Shown piece after piece: positions 63,163 through 64,000 of a DNA stretch of 64,000 nucleotides (position 1 is the stretch's first letter; the number at the start of each line of letters is the position of its first letter). The stretch is from contig CALSRM010000003.1 of assembly GCA_943788755.1 (NCBI GenBank), forward strand, positions 1,612,001 through 1,676,000. The letters are read 5' to 3'. The stretch comes from an uncultured Flavobacteriales bacterium (GTDB taxonomy: Bacteria; Bacteroidota; Bacteroidia; Flavobacteriales_D; Parvicellaceae). Below the pieces are notes generated by a model. That model saw only the letters and a list, made by a program, of their open reading frames with translations. It searched no databases and was not told the origin of the DNA. Both the position numbers and the translations under genes were made by a program.

Positions 63163-63999
63163 CTATCTTAAAATCTTTCTAACAAATGCAACCGTAAAAT
63201 AGCTCATCATAAATACACCAATCCATCCTTCTAGTGGTGCTATTATTTTGAAAAATCCTTCTGGAGTGCATTCTCCATATCCAATAGTTAAGAAGGTAAC
63301 CGCACTAAAGTAGAAAGAATCAATTATTTTTTCCCATGCCGACATGTTTTCAGTGATACAGCTAATTTGACCATGCCCTGTTAATTCGAAAAGCACATAA
63401 AGTAAGCTATAAAGACCATAAACCATATATATGCTAAATAAAACTCTGAATGGACTTGTTGCATAAAGTCCCATGTAATCAAAGACAAGCTTTTGTGAAA
63501 AGGCAGATGGATATACCCAAATTGTATTCCATTTATTCTTCTTGATTTTCTCTATTGTTTTGTATTTGAGTTCATAACGTTTAAATTCTACATATGCTTT
63601 ATCTTCATCGTTGTATTGCCCAGAATCGTGAAAGTCTTCTTTTAGAATGCGGTATTGATCTGCTTTTTGAAGAGGTGTAGTTTTGGTTTGTTGACCAATT
63701 AGTTTGGGTATGTTATTGAACCTCCATGACACAAATATTTTACCCAAGTTCTTAACACCATAGATATATAGAGTATCAATGTCAACTTTGGAAACACCTG
63801 GTTTTAAATCGATAATGTCTCGAATTATTGTATTGGATAAGTCGAGTACTTTGCATTTTTCTAGCCGCATGTCTACGTAGTTAGAAAATCGGCAGTTTTT
63901 AAATGAAATTTTTCTGGCTTCAGCTTTTAACAAAGAAAGGTTTCCGCTACCAAATTCTGTTTCATCAAAGATTACATCAGCATCACCAAAAAGCGCCAT
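63163..63999 (-). CDS. Potassium-channel-like protein, 5' end cut by the window
   Basis: The open frame reaches the window edge, so the N-terminus is missing; the Met at 63999 is probably internal. The visible 278 residues begin with a pentapeptide-like series (FDETEFGSGNLSLL, KISFKNCRFSNYVDMRLEKC). A charged helical region follows. The C-terminal part has a transmembrane helix (FRVLFSIYMVYGLYSLLYVL), a pore loop with selectivity filter TIGYGE, and a last helix (IGVFMMSYFTVAFV). This is a two-helix ion-channel (Ion_trans_2) pore on a repeat-type N-terminal domain, likely selective for K+. Confidence 0.8.
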   Translation of the reverse strand: MALFGDADVIFDETEFGSGNLSLLKAEARKISFKNCRFSNYVDMRLEKCKVLDLSNTIIRDIIDLKPGVSKVDIDTLYIYGVKNLGKIFVSWRFNNIPKLIGQQTKTTPLQKADQYRILKEDFHDSGQYNDEDKAYVEFKRYELKYKTIEKIKKNKWNTIWVYPSAFSQKLVFDYMGLYATSPFRVLFSIYMVYGLYSLLYVLFELTGHGQISCITENMSAWEKIIDSFYFSAVTFLTIGYGECTPEGFFKIIAPLEGWIGVFMMSYFTVAFVRKILR

Positions 64000-64000
64000 C

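Overview
The window is an AT-rich chromosomal segment from a member of the Bacteroidota, most likely a flavobacterium-like marine lineage. Supporting signs are a type IX secretion (T9SS) type B C-terminal sorting domain, a PorP/SprF-family partner, a PorE-like OmpA/PD40 protein, a YtxJ-type bacilliredoxin, a DUF3050 protein, A-rich start contexts without clear Shine-Dalgarno sequences, and repeated matches to the Bacteroidota -7 promoter element TAnnTTTG. I saw no rRNA, tRNA or CRISPR array.

Layout. (1) 1-4.9 kb is a decaying accessory region. It holds a gene relic with three stop codons and a frameshift, a 50-codon ORF, a 0.25-kb inverted-repeat element, two transposase remnants (ISAon1-like and IS110-like), and a divergent pair of broken polysaccharide genes (a multi-spanning membrane protein and a GT4 glycosyltransferase). 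(2) 4.9-9.6 kb carries two orphan response regulators (LytTR output and SpoIIE-phosphatase output), a solute-binding-like protein without a signal peptide, a PorP/SprF C-terminal relic, and a small secreted protein gene with a stop codon inside its signal peptide. (3) 9.8-17.1 kb is a nearly complete molybdenum-cofactor locus: moeA-mobA-moaD-moaCB-moaA on the minus strand and an RhlE-like helicase-moeB-moaE on the plus strand. The moaCB gene has an apparent one-base frameshift that cuts off its N-terminus. (4) 17.3-28.5 kb has envelope and housekeeping genes: an LRR protein plus lipoprotein, a sugar-phosphate-isomerase-like/hydrolase fusion, an acyltransferase, DUF3050, a BNR/sortilin-like secreted protein, pgk and xth. 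(5) 28.5-54.7 kb is one minus-strand operon led by a 22-kb gene (7,350 codons) for a giant repetitive T9SS surface protein, followed by PorP, a TPR protein and a PorE-like OmpA/PD40 protein, with 2-7 base spacing or a one-base overlap. (6) 54.9-64 kb has a coiled-coil envelope protein, an HU-CCDC81/SPOR protein, a cyclophilin lipoprotein, a J-domain membrane protein, fabI, a zinc-ribbon-like membrane protein, ytxJ, gltA, and the 3' part of a potassium-channel-like gene cut by the window edge.

The most interesting unit is the giant-adhesin operon. I count 56 copies of one ~80-residue module followed by about 25 copies of a second ~85-residue module, then two PKD-like domains and the sorting domain. 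Within the first array a four-module block recurs every ten modules with no base differences that I could see over 942 bases. This implies very recent amplification or gene conversion. The likely joint function, inferred, is export of the adhesin by T9SS through a dedicated PorP partner, with the OmpA/PD40 protein linking it to peptidoglycan.
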